Assembly: GCF_022965805.1 (NCBI RefSeq)
Contig: NC_133109.1
Coordinates: forward strand, 2,557,001 to 2,621,000
Direction: 5' to 3'
Length of the DNA: 64,000 nt
DNA from: Primulina eburnea
Lineage: Eukaryota > Streptophyta > Magnoliopsida > Lamiales > Gesneriaceae
Each line of letters starts with the position of its first letter. Position 1 is the stretch's first letter. A program made the position numbers and the translations under genes. Positions 21,468 through 31,436 of the stretch are shown here, piece after piece. Under the pieces are notes generated by a model. That model was not told the DNA's origin, made no database searches, and was given only the letters and a program-made list of their open reading frames with translations.

Positions 21468-21713
21468 AGGTGTGTTTGATTGGGTGGATTAAATAAGGAT
21501 AGATTAATAGTCAAATATTTTTCGTTAAAATTTTAAGTTGTTTTAATAATCATTTTGACCCGATTTAATATCCAATTTTATGGATAACTATTTGATTAAT
21601 AAAATTGGATCTTAAACTGGATCAAAATGATTATTAAAACATCTTAAAATTTTAACGATAAAAATTTGACTATTAATCTATCTTTGTTTAATCCACTCAA
21701 CCAAACACACCCT
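21468..21713. mobile_element. Tourist-like (PIF/Harbinger) MITE, 246 bp
   Basis: Almost entirely an inverted repeat, from AGGTGTGTTTGATTGGGTGG to TTTAATCCACTCAACCAAAC plus ACACCC. TTA precedes (21465-21467) and follows (21714-21716), the duplication typical of Tourist MITEs; TA (Stowaway) is the alternative reading. It interrupts a copy of the GAGACGGTCTCAC MITE family: the phrase AAAGTAATACTTT/TTAG on its two sides rejoins to match the uninterrupted copy near 62345-62385. Confidence 0.75.
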
Positions 21714-21716
21714 TAG

Positions 21717-21815
21717 TATAAAAAGTAATATTTTTTATGGATGAATCAAATAAAAGATCTGTCTCACAAAATATGACATATGAGACTGTCTCACATAAAT
21801 TTTTGTCTTAATATT
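21717..21815. mobile_element. Right part of an interrupted GAGACGGTCTCAC-family MITE
   Basis: Continues from 21442-21467 across the Tourist insertion and ends in GAGACTGTCTCACATAAATT. Compared with the copy at 62275-62450 it lacks the left-hand third. Confidence 0.55.
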
Positions 21816-22223
21816 ATTTTCTCTAACTTTTAGTTGTCTACTCATATTTATTAAATACATTAATTATTTTCAGTATGTTTTTATATCATATTAAAATCAC
21901 TAATTAATTAAGATAAAACGAAAAATTTCTTCGAAAACTTACATTTTCTATAAATTTCTTAAATGATTTTAAAAAATACAAATAAAATTATATATATACA
22001 CACAAAAATCTAATGAAATATTCTTACGTGTCAATTTCGTAAGTTAAACGAATATTTTATTTGGATAAAAAAGAAATAATATATTTTATTTTAAACAAAT
22101 TAGTTGTCCGTTGGAAGCTATATGAGATTAAACCGAATTTATGGTCCAAATCGTGCTGTGCTGTGTGTAGCCCAGTGAAGCGTTCGTCTCGGTAATGCTG
22201 TGGGTGTCCGTCCATATTTCAAA
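21816..22223. other. Upstream region of the methyltransferase-like gene
   Basis: AT-rich, turning more GC-rich after 22130. No clear TATA element could be assigned. The 5' untranslated leader of the gene probably begins after about 22130. Confidence 0.35.
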
Positions 22224-25200
22224 ATGCTAGACAGAGTACTTTCTACAAGGCGAACGCCGCATGCCGGCGAAGACGGTGGCGGCGAGGAAACCGGGGACGA
22301 TTCCAAGACGCGGAAGCACATGTCAGTCAGTACGCGGATCGGTAGTTACCTGGCCCGAACTGGATACATCTGGCCCATTTTCATAATCGGGCTTAGTGTC
22401 TTGATTATCTCGTCTTTCATTTACCATACGCGTGATTTGGTCTGCATCTCAGTCTCCTCATCCGATCACACCTCGCGGTTGAGATTCTTCGGGTTCGATG
22501 GGCTCGAATCGGATTTCGGATCTCTTGGCGTTCCCTGGTGTAAGTAAACCGCAGCTTTTGCAATTTTCCTTTATTTGTTTTGAAATGTTAGGGTTTTAGA
22601 ATTTTTATTTCCAAATGCGAACAACAAAATTATTCTTACTCGTTTGTGTTTGTAATTATCGATTACATTGCATGTGGATTCAGATTTCCATGCTTGATTA
22701 TATGCTCTGTTTTGTTTTTTGAGGATGGGTGATGATTGAGAGATCTGAAGCTTAAGTTAGCTAAAAAAGTTGAGTTTGTATAGAAAGCAGCTGAATAATC
22801 CTCATATTGTACTCAAGGTTCGCAATCGCGGTCGCGGATACCGTCGTGGAGGTCACAGTTCCAGTTCTGATGACATTTCGCGGAACAGTCTCGGCTCGGA
22901 TATTTTTTAAAAATTAATATAAATTGAAAATTTTGGAAAAAAATTTAAAAATATGTCAATCAAAATAAATATCATTTAAATAGATTATTTGATTAAAACA
23001 ATATAGTAAATATATTTTTTAAATTTTATTCACGTCTTATTGAATCACAAAACATATCTTTGTTATATATTGAAATTTTCACAACCCTCTCAAAATTAAA
23101 ATATACTATTAAGAAAGTTTTAGGTTATAATCAATTAAACTTTTGAAAAAATTTCAATTGGACGTACATATATTAACCCAAATTGGAATCAAATTTCTTC
23201 AAAGCTTACTCTAGAGTTACATATTATTTAACATCAACTAAAGTACATCAACTAAAATCAATATTTTACAATCAATTTAATTATTTTATTATTACACATC
23301 GAGATGAAAATTTCCCAATATAAACAGTTAAATCTCAGTGTAGCTCTTCTTTCTTTGATTGATGGAGCGAGAAGTAGACTCGAGATTCACAGTTAAATAT
23401 TCTTTACAGCAAGCCTTGTAATTGTTTGTTTGTGTATTCAAGTATTCCAGAATACTTTGCTCCTATATCTTTTTTTTTCTTTTACCGTTCCGTTCTATGT
23501 CGTTTCGTCGATAACACGATATTTTCTATCTACGTAACGACGCCCCAAAGCATCAACATTCACACCCCGGAACTTCATCAAGGTGGGCCTCGTTCCCGTT
23601 CCGGAACGGCCGTTCCGATACCGTTTCAGCAAACTAGGTCACTAACACTACAAAATTCTGATAAACTTTCCAAGAAACGACTTTGTTCATCAAATACAGT
23701 TGATTATTAGAAGACCTGGAGTAAAAACACAAAGACAACCTTCTGATCGGTGGATTCAGGCGAGCCTTGCTGAACATGATACATCTAGTTAGCACTTTCA
23801 CGTTCCGACCGTTACCGTTCCGTTCCACCGTTAAAGCGCCGCTATAACGTCAAAGAACAGCGCTACAAAGCAATCACCGATTTGTCATAGAACTTTGGAA
23901 CGTCAGTGACCGTTACCGTTCCGGAACGGGCGATCCGGCCGCGCCGTGACCGTTTCGGCGAACCATGATTGTACTCTCAACTAAGTTTCCCGGTTTGCCT
24001 CTTCTAGAAAGAGTTTGTTTTTTGAGAAGTTGATTTATTAAAGTGGAAGTCATTCCAAAATGAAATTGCTGCGATGAACAATTATGCTATATTCGGTCGG
24101 TGTTTGAGTAACATCATCAGTGACTTCTGTGATTTTTTATAACACGCCGGACACTCAATCCTGTATCAACTTTACCTTTAGTGAATCGATATGCTGAGAT
24201 TTCCTATGCAATTACTGATGGGAACATTAATTCTTCACCAAATATTCGAGAATCATTTAGATTCGTATTTCCATGCAGTGCAATAAGAAGTCATTGTGTT
24301 TTGTTAGTTAGTTTTTAAATTTGTCATTTGGTAGAAAAAAAGGTCGTCTGAGTTTATACCTGTTACCTATTTAACTATCCTTGTCTAAAGGCAGATCGAA
24401 ACATGGAAAAACTGTTGAATGGACGTCCAAGGATTTACTCAAAGCTCTTGAGGAGTTTGTGCCAATATACGAGACCCGACCTATAAAGAATAACATGTAT
24501 GGGATGGGATTTGACCATAGTTTTGGACTTTGGTTTATCACACAATGGCTTAAGCCTGACTTGATGATTGAAAGTGGAGCTTTTAAGGGGCATTCTACGT
24601 GGGTTTTAAGGCAAGCGATGCCGGATACACCTATTGTGTCACTTTCACCTCGTCATCCAGAAAAGTATCTTAAGAAAGGACCTGCTTATGTTGATGGAAA
24701 TTGCACATATTTTGCTGGAAAGGACTTTGTTGATTTTGGGAGCATGGATTGGGCAAGAGTGATAAAGAAACACGGAATAAAAGACCTCAGCCGGGTTTTG
24801 ATCTTCTTTGATGACCATCAAAATGAACTAAAAAGGTAAATCTTCATAAAATTTACAGGTTCCTCTCCATGGAACTCTAAGTATCCTTTTTGTTATGGTT
24901 TTATTCTTTGATGGTAGATTAAAGGTAGCACTTAAAGCTGGCTTCAAGCATCTAGTTTTTGAGGACAACTATGATACTGGAACTGGGGACCATTATTCCT
25001 TCAGGCAGATATGTGATCAATTTTACATAAGCGGTATGTTGTTTTCTATTTCATAGCCTGTTGATGTTGGTCACTCTGAATCCTTGCCTGCGATGCAAGA
25101 TCTGTCTGTTGATTTCGAATTGCCTTGTATTCTATATTGCTATTATGTCAGACTTATCTGCTCAGTGTTCTTTTAACAACATTTATATGGGTAAGTGATA

Positions 25201-26723
25201 CTTTCTCGTAAGGCTAGAAACAAGTCATAAACCTGATTGCGTGTATTGAGTCGTGGTGCATTGTAGAGCAAAAAATCGTGGATAGATTGGCCTTTTATGC
25301 AAAATCACTAAGTGATTACCAAATCTAAGAGTGTACACCGTTCGAGTTGGACAGTTTCATTTTCTTTAAAGTCAAAACTGTCAGTTTCAGTTTAAGAGTT
25401 TTTCCAAACCATGGTTGAACCAAAGCACGTGGATTAATTTCGGTTGAGAACGTAAAATTTTTATTTTCTTCGAGAAATAAGATGATATTATGAAGCGGAT
25501 AATAATAGGACTATTGTCTATAATGATATAAACTAGTTCAAATAAATTTAGAATGTCTGTATAAATTCCATATTTGCACACACATAAAAAACAACATAGT
25601 TTTGAGACAAAACAGCATAAGTTAAGGAAAAATATCGTGGTTTAGTTTGTTGTTTTCAGTTTTTTTTTTTAAAATTTTAGTTTGGGTTCGGATCAGTTTG
25701 CTTTAAACCGCCTATGATGTATATGGTTTGGTTTCAGTCTCCAGGATTGTAATTTTCAAACTGCTAACCAAACTAAACTTTCCCGTTTCAGATTGATTTC
25801 GAGGTTTTCAGTTTATTATGTATGCTGTCCAAATCATTCAATAATTTGACAGTAAAAGGGTTCATAATGGACAGTTTTACTGGCTAACAACTTTTTCTAA
25901 TCAATTCAACCAAGCAAAGAGTAGCGAAAAATGGCAGAGCTTCAAAAGGGAAATAATTTTGTGGCAGGGTTTAGGGTTAATTCAAAGAGTAGCCAAAAAA
26001 TGGCAGAACTTGTAATGTTAAAGCTTGATTCTCTTTGAAATAATCATTAACCCCTGCCACAAAATTATTTTCCTTTTGAAGTTACAATATTCGTTTCCTC
26101 TTAGGCTGTGGATATCTTGATCAGTTGAATATGGTAGTTGTATGAGTACATGAAAGAGTGAAGCTTGCATTTCTTTCTCCATTTTCCTTGAACACTCAAA
26201 CCATTCATTTCGTTGATCACACATTCTCAATCAGTTTATTTGCCACCTTTTCTGTTTATCACAGTCACTGTATAATCTGTCTGTCTATCCAGGTGGCGGA
26301 CATAGCTGTTTCAAAGATAGCGATGAAGCCAGGATAAGATTTAGAAGGAAAAAATTCTGGGACAAAGCAGTTGATATAGACGAGCTCTGTGGACCTGGAG
26401 AAGCCTGGTGGGGCGTAAGAGGGCATATGCGGGATGATTTTAACCATAGCAACAAGCCAATTACTTATGCTGAACATTTTGAGAACAGCAGATTTGTTGA
26501 GTCAGTGCTCGATGTTTACTGGGAGTTTCCTCCCGTTGCTGGTCCTTCACTAACCCATCAAACAAGGTATGATCCAGCTCGTGCATCTACTCCAATCATA
26601 GAAGATGGTAGATATGGGTTATTTAAGAGGCTTGGCTTGTCTCAATTTGATAATTCTGTGTTCAATGGATACACTCAAATGGTGTATCTTCAGGTATCTG
26701 AACCAGAAACATGGTATCGTTGA
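22224..26723 (+). CDS. Membrane-anchored methyltransferase-like protein, 435 aa, four exons
   Basis: Exons 22224-22539, 24391-24835, 24918-25033 and 26293-26723 have GT-AG borders and join in frame to 435 codons. The start is the ATG at 22224; upstream in-frame bases have only a GTG. The N terminus (1-48) is hydrophilic, residues about 49-66 are one hydrophobic span (type II or tail-in anchor), and the rest should face a lumen or the cytosol. Residues 161-176 (PDLMIESGAFKGHSTW) resemble motif I of class I SAM-binding or cephalosporin-hydroxylase-like folds, and FFDDHQNE near 245 is an acidic motif. I recognise it only as a conserved plant protein of unknown reaction. Intron 1 carries a DNA transposon and intron 3 a long hairpin; neither touches a splice site. 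An AATAAA at 26970 may serve as poly(A) signal. Confidence 0.8.
22815..23967. mobile_element. Non-autonomous DNA transposon in intron 1, 1153 bp
   Basis: ATTGTACTC occurs at 22806-22814 and again at 23968-23976, a perfect 9-bp duplication. The ends AAGGTTCGC and GCGAACCATG are inverted repeats. Subterminal regions hold GC-rich palindromes such as GTTCCGGAAC, in contrast to an AT-rich middle. There is no transposase. A 9-bp duplication favours a Mutator-like element; hAT (8 bp) is the alternative. Confidence 0.7.
25940..26081. repeat. Fold-back inverted repeat in intron 3
   Basis: Arms 25940-25989 and 26031-26081 are inverted copies (CTTCAAAAGGGAAATAATTT against its complement) with a few mismatches and a loop of about 41 bases. 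An intron transcript would form a long hairpin. It may be a small fold-back element. Confidence 0.75.
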
Positions 26724-27290
26724 ATTTGGGGGATCGGATTGGTTCAAGTGCTTGTAATTTTGTTTTAGTTGACGATATCAGGTACCGTTGTCATAGATGT
26801 TTGTGGTTCTTTAGATGTCCTTCAGTTCGTGGTAATGCCGCAAATATTTATGGTTAGTTGTTGAGTATCCACAGGGGTAATGCTACAGTTTCCAGATTTC
26901 AGTAGCTTCTCTGTGTTCTGTTTCATTGGTTTGGCGTGCAATCAATATAGGGGATGCCCATATTCTTTAAATAAAGGCTACACAAAATTGAGAATCAAAT
27001 TCAAGTCAAAGGAAATGATGCGTGATGAAATTATTGAATCGGATTAAATTTAACCACAGCCTATTCGTAGATACCCCATGAGTATCACTAGTTATATTAT
27101 TATGGCCTCTTCCGATAATAAATGTGGTTTTCAAGAAATACTAGTCTTTTTTGTTTACATTCTTCTAAAGTTTTGTCTCCGGTGGTATTGAAAGTGATGA
27201 TGGGAATTCGGACTTGAGCTTGATTTGATTGAGCTCGAGTTGAGTTCCATTTTCAATTTTTTTATTCGAGTAGCTTTGCGAATTACTAAA

Positions 27291-27374
<84 letters not shown>

Positions 27375-27952
27375 TTTTTTAAAAAAAAAATTAAGAGTAT
27401 TTTGTTAGTAAACTATAATATTATGCTTCAAAGGTTATGAAGCTTGAGAAACCCGATATTTTCACGAGTTGAACTTGAGTTTGAAAAATAAATACAATAG
27501 AGTTCGAGCTCGAATAGTATGATATATGATACATGAGACCGACTTGACTAGTTTACACCCCCAGATGGGACGTGGTGGTCGGCAACTAAATTCATTGAAA
27601 AGTGACTAATTTTTGCCGGTGACATATCTTATATTTTCCGATTGATTATCTTTCACCTTTTCGCATCTACTTCATATTCAACTTCTCGCTTCCTACTTAA
27701 TTTTTATTGCAAATTTTATGTTTTTCTGGGATATATTTAGTGTCGATTTTGAGTAAATTAATAGGTGGAAAAGAAATGGGATCCAAATCCAAATCCAGAT
27801 CATGGGAGAGAAGAAAGTTTATTTGACCGATGTGAGTAACATGCCCATTATTAGAAAATAGAAATTCTCTTCGTGACCAAACATGTGTTACATGTCCCAT
27901 TTTCTTCTTGTTTTTAACTGGAGCACTTTTTTATTTTAAATAAACTTATAAT
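26724..27952. other. Intergenic with a long TA microsatellite
   Basis: Contains the probable 3' untranslated region of the upstream gene. A dispersed-repeat-like stretch near 27200-27560 is rich in GAGCTCGAG and TTGAGTTT phrases. No gene recognised. Confidence 0.4.
27301..27371. repeat. (AT)n microsatellite, about 71 bp
   Basis: Uninterrupted AT dinucleotides, the longest such run in the window. Any reading frame through it is an artefact. Confidence 0.97.
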
Positions 27953-28136
27953 TAGGGACGACAATGTCTTCCGAATCCGTTGGAGGATCCGATACCCGAC
28001 ACAAATAGAAGAGGGTATGGAGGGATTTTTAGACCCGATTAAATAATTGGGTAATCGGGTATGTGGATTTTCGGGTTCGAGTATGGAGGCGGGTTTGATA
28101 TAATCCGACCCACACCCGACCCGAATACCAGTTTAA

Positions 28137-28141
<5 letters not shown>

Positions 28142-28181
<40 letters not shown>

Positions 28182-28182
28182 G
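28142..28182. repeat. (AT)n microsatellite
   Basis: AT repeats with one G interruption, inside the hAT element. Confidence 0.9.
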
Positions 28183-28457
28183 TAATTATACTTATTTATA
28201 TTAAAGATTCATCTTCTCAAATCCAAGTAAATCGGTACTTTTTCTTTTCTCTTCCCTTTCACTTTTCACTTTTACGTTTCAAGGTTTTACCGTTCTTTTA
28301 TTTTTCATTCAATTTCTCATATTCTCCACTTTTAAGTTTATTCCATGTTTGACTTCAAAAATTGAAAAATATCATTTTGCCCAAGGTTTGTGAAATTAAA
28401 GCTTCATTGTTCAAGTGAACCACATCACTTATCAAGGTAATTTCTTCCATGACTTAA

Positions 28458-29045
28458 ATGATGCTTTCCAAATTTGAGAAGTATTGGTGTGATATTCATG
28501 GAGTTATGGGAATAGCTACTATTTTAGATCCAAGATATAAGACAAAGTTGGTTGAGTATTGTTTGAAAAGAACACATGGAGAAATTGGTTTTAAAGAACC
28601 TGTTAGAAAGATTAAAAAGATGTGTTATAATTTGGTTGACAATTATACAAATAATAATGGTTATGCCAGTGTTGAACAAAGATCAACAAAGTCTAGATTG
28701 AATGCAAATACTGATGATTTTTTCGATGGTTTCGATAAAGAAGTAGCACTTGAGTGTGATGTTTACACTGATATAAAGACTGAGTTAGATCATTATTTGG
28801 AAGACAAAGTGTTGCCTAAAAATGTTGATTTTGACATATTGGAGTGGTGGAAGACCAATGGAATCAAATATCCCACTTTGATGAGGATGGCACGAGATCT
28901 ACTTGCCATTCCAATATCAACGGTGGCTTGAGAATCAGCATTTAGTACTGGTGGCAGATTGGTGAGTTCCCATAGAAGCAGGCTTCATCCAAAAACCATA
29001 GAAGCGTTGATGTGCACTCAAAGTTGGTTATTGAATGAGAAATAA
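28458..29045 (+). pseudogene. hAT transposase C-terminal fragment with one nonsense codon
   Basis: The frame begins MMLSKFEKYW and contains LDPRYK near residue 24, WWK near 131 and YPTLMRMARDLLAIPIS near 137-153, all typical of the RICESLEEPER-like hAT transposase. A TGA at 28929-28931 stands where the family has Ser (VA-S-ESAFS). The same frame continues with ESAFSTGG and the dimerisation segment to a TAA at 29043. A single TCA-to-TGA change would explain it. The DDE catalytic N-terminal part is absent, so the protein could not act as a transposase. Confidence 0.8.
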
Positions 29046-29814
29046 GGTAATATAAATTGCACTTTTAGTTTTTATTGTGTTTGAACAAAAATATTATTAA
29101 TTTACAATATACAATAATGATTTTTTTCTTTGAATTTTGTAGCTACAAGTTCACAAGAAACGAAAGCATATTACTCTTCAGTTGAATTTGATGAGATACA
29201 ATTGATATTGATGTCGTAAGTTTTTAATACAATATAATTTTGTTAAATTTGACATTGAAAATAAACTGTTGGGTCAATTATTTATGTTGTTCTTCATCAT
29301 TTTGAAAGACACTACAATGTCAAGTGATGAAGACATGTACGATTAGTTCGACGATAAACCGATCTAGTTTGATTTTGGATTGATAATATTTACATATGAT
29401 TAAATTAGGGGTAACACATAGATGATTAATCAATTGAATTATGAATTTTTGGATTTGATGTAAATTCCACTATATTTTTGTTGAATTGCGTACTTTTGTT
29501 CAACTAATATAAACTATTTTTAATATTTTTTTATTTTTTCTATAAAATTTATTTTGCAAATTTTTATCATTAATAATTTTTCTTATTGTTCATTTAAATA
29601 AATTTTTAAATATTCATAACTTCATTGAAACAATTTAAATTTGAAAAAATTCAATTGTATATGATAATAGGGTATTTGGGTAGGGTATGTGTATCCGATA
29701 ATCCGATGGGTATGGGGATGAGGATGAAATTCAATACCCGATGAGTATGGAGATGGGTATGAGGACGAATTTAATAATATGTATGATAATGGAGGTATGA
29801 AATCCGACCCATAC

Positions 29815-31285
29815 TGTAGTGACCCGTTCCAGAATCACCTACTAATCAAGAACTAAGCATGCAATTAACTTAATTAATAATAATCAGAGATAACAGCGGA
29901 AATATGGCCAACGACAAATAGTTATACAACCCAATCGAAAACAGAACAACTCAAAAATATTCGGTACAACCATATCGAATAGAATAGTACTGAAAACTAA
30001 ACCAACCAGCTACTCACTGTCCTCCTCCTGCTCTTCCTGAGCCATCCAACCTGAGGCCTGCCCCGTGGAAATGGGGTGTCCAAGATAAACAAAACCGAGG
30101 ACGTGAGCGATAAGAACGCCCAGTACAAAAGCATGAGTATACAAACCTATATGAAATGCACATGCTATGATATGATACCAGGGTAGGTCAAGAAACAGGA
30201 GTAACAAAGGATCTCAAAATGCTCAGTCTAGAGGCGCCAAGTGGATAGTGCCGCGCGGTACTCCTCTGGGTCACTGCATCCACTACAAGAACAGACGTGG
30301 ACCAAAAATGTCCCGGATCACCGAAGCCCTCCCGACCCGTCGGCCACTGTGTACTCTCGGTGTCCATGCGTCCACAAGACAAGACAGGGCTGAGCGGCCC
30401 CACAAGATATAGCTTATCTCGAAAGAGATACAGCTCAACAGTATAGGCTATCTCGAAGGAGATACGGCTCAACGTGAAATGCAACATGCAGTAATAAACG
30501 TGACATAATAGCATGCATCATATGACATATATCAATGCACCACATAATCATGCAACACATATATATGAATGTATACTCAACCAGGATATCTCGGATAGTA
30601 CTTCCGTACCTCTATCACTGCAATCTTAATCCACTGGAACAACCAGACAACAGGTCTAATCCAAGCCTATTCATCAAGTGAAAACCATCACTAAAACTTA
30701 TCTACCAGACTTAACTAGATAATCCTGAGATAAATACTGATACAATTCCAAACCTTCGTCCGTCGCTAGCCCGCTGATGCCGCTAGCTCCCAACTAGAGC
30801 ACAGCTCCGCTATAAGACCAGCAGCTCCCTGCTAGTGCCCGAACCTCGGAAAAAGACTAGAACCTGTCAGAAACGACTGAAATGCTATGGAACTCTCTGA
30901 ATTGGCGAGTCACAAATGAAGCCTCGCGCCTCTATTTATAGCCAATGTTCGGACGATCCGAACCACTTTGGACGCTCCGATCTAGCACACTTCGGACGGT
31001 CCGAACCCTGATCGGACGATCCGATCCTTGCATGACTTCCACGAGTACAGCCACCTGTCTCGGACGATCCGACCCCCAATCGGACGATCCGAACCTTACC
31101 ACGTGTCCAGAACCCTTCCACGTGTCCAGCCACCTGTCTCGGACGGTCCGACACCTGGCTCGGACGATCCGAACTCATCGGACGATCCGAACTCATCGGA
31201 CGATCCGAACATGTTCGGTCCTTCCGATCCTACCGAAAATATAATTAATCCAATAATTACTCACATTAGGAATCGGGTTACTACA
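29815..31285 (-). repeat. 3' LTR of the gypsy element (left copy)
   Basis: 1471 bp starting TGTAGTGACCCG and ending CGGGTTACTACA, which are short inverted ends. Contains the palindrome array and TATA box described separately. Confidence 0.95.
30929..31215 (-). promoter_or_regulatory. Palindrome array next to the LTR TATA box
   Basis: About ten to eleven copies of a palindrome, consensus TCGGACGATCCGA, lie at 30947-31215. On the minus (element) strand they end directly before GGCTATAAATAGAGG (30929-30943), a clear TATA box. The array therefore sits where the U3 enhancer should be. Variants differ mostly at the central bases (GATC, GGTC, GCTC). The second LTR has the same array. Confidence 0.75.
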
Positions 31286-31298
31286 TTCTCCCCCCCTT
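31286..31298 (-). other. Polypurine tract of the gypsy element
   Basis: On the minus strand this reads AAGGGGGGAGAA immediately before the left LTR, the expected plus-strand priming site for reverse transcription. Confidence 0.85.
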
Positions 31299-31436
31299 AA
31301 AAGATTTCGTCCTCGAAATCAAGTTTATAGGATGAACAAAACTGAAATAACAACATTGTTATTACATCTCAATTGTTGCTAAACACAACTGATATTTCGA
31401 TTACAACTGAAAACACAAACATATACAAAGCACAAC

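Noticed and set aside
30010..30514. Paired minus-strand ORFs of 65 and 108 aa repeated at 36150-36654
   Set aside because: They lie within the LTRs and are duplicated only because the LTRs are; no protein family is recognisable.
30936..31300. Open frames rich in SDRP or RTIRTH repeats, both strands
   Set aside because: They are produced by the tandem palindrome array of the gypsy LTR, and an identical set occurs in the other LTR at 37075-37460.
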